Positions 6,321 through 6,502 of a stretch of DNA of 6,502 bases are shown piece after piece. The translations under genes and the position numbers were made by a program. Within the stretch, counting starts at the first letter, position 1. Every line of letters starts with the position of its first letter. The notes beneath the pieces were generated by a model. The model was given only the letters and a program-made list of their open reading frames with translations, ran no database searches and was not told the origin of the DNA. The DNA lies in assembly GCA_963658575.1 (NCBI GenBank), contig CAVKQB010000079.1:1-6502 (forward strand), in the 5' to 3' direction. The stretch comes from W0P28-013 sp963658575. GTDB taxonomy: Bacteria; Bacteroidota; Bacteroidia; Bacteroidales; Paludibacteraceae.

Positions 6321-6502
6321 AAGTGTGCACGCGGTTCGGGCGATGTGGTTGCGCATTTCGAGCCGAGCCGAAACATGATAAACTTAACCAAAAAGAAGGG
6401 TAATTTGTCATTAGCACACGAATACGGCCATGCGCTCGACTGGAATTTCGGCCGCAAAAGCGGGTGCAAGCACCACCTATCTGTGCAAATCGTGGTCTAA
6501 CT
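6321..6502 (+). pseudogene. 5'-truncated zincin-like (LPD1-type) metallopeptidase domain fragment
   Basis: Directly after the TAG at 6318-6320, and in the same frame, 59 codons stay open to TAA at 6498-6500. The peptide reads ARGSGDVVAHFEPSRNMIN, then LTKKKGNLS, then LAHEYGHALDWNFGRKSG. The core LAHEYGHALD is an HExxH zinc-binding motif with a following Asp. The order ARGSG, AHFEP, INLTK, G, LAHEYGHALD matches, from memory, the LPD1-type domain of large polyvalent proteins of phages and conjugative elements. The fragment has no start before the homology begins: the first in-frame ATG is at 6375, inside the domain, and the usual preceding region is missing. After GRKSG the frame drifts to HHLSVQIVV and stops, while the next frame stays open (GASTTYLCKSWSN from 6463), which suggests an indel in the GGG at 6462-6464. 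I read it as a broken remnant or the edge of a join. A short gene starting at ATG 6375 (41 residues) is possible but unlikely to be functional. Confidence 0.6.

Noticed and set aside
1..6502. CRISPR arrays, tRNA genes or insertion sequences
   Set aside because: I saw no evenly spaced direct repeats, cloverleaf-like sequences, transposase motifs or terminal inverted repeats with target duplications.

Overview
This window looks like part of the tail module of a phage or prophage of Bacteroidetes (Bacteroidales-type). The evidence is: (i) a 1351-residue tail tape measure protein of the TP901 type, with N- and C-terminal motifs I associate with Bacteroidetes phages; (ii) no Shine-Dalgarno-like sequence before either large gene; and (iii) two upstream matches to the Bacteroidales -7 promoter box TAnnTTTG. 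No host genus can be named from this.

Layout. Positions 1-362 hold no large gene. They contain what may be the last codons of an upstream gene, a Bacteroidales-like promoter (54-85), a possible 28-residue membrane peptide (128-214), and a dense run of structured elements. These are an attenuator-like pair of competing hairpins (223-281), a clear intrinsic terminator (285-315), and a long near-perfect palindrome (324-358) that ends 4 nt before the tape measure start codon. A second promoter-like box lies inside the left arm of that palindrome. Positions 363-4418 encode the tape measure protein. Three bases later, 4422-6320 encodes a 632-residue protein, probably a tail hub or baseplate-type component and certainly translated alongside the tape measure. 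From 6321 to the end of the window the same reading frame, immediately after the TAG stop, encodes a 5'-truncated fragment of an HExxH (HEYGH) zincin-like domain. It closely resembles the LPD1-type domain of polyvalent proteins of phages and conjugative elements, and it also seems to be frameshifted near 6462.

How the parts work together. The tape measure would be assembled with chaperones (not in this window) into the tail tube lumen and set tail length. The second protein would sit at the distal end where the tape measure begins. The terminator and palindrome just before the tape measure gene suggest it is insulated from upstream transcription and started by its own promoter, with possible translational control of read-through transcripts. 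The metallopeptidase-like scrap at the right edge does not belong to tail assembly. It marks a recombination junction, decayed cargo, or an assembly join.

The most notable points are the structured leader of the tape measure gene, the in-phase HEYGH fragment after the amber stop, and a marked shortage of GATC sites.
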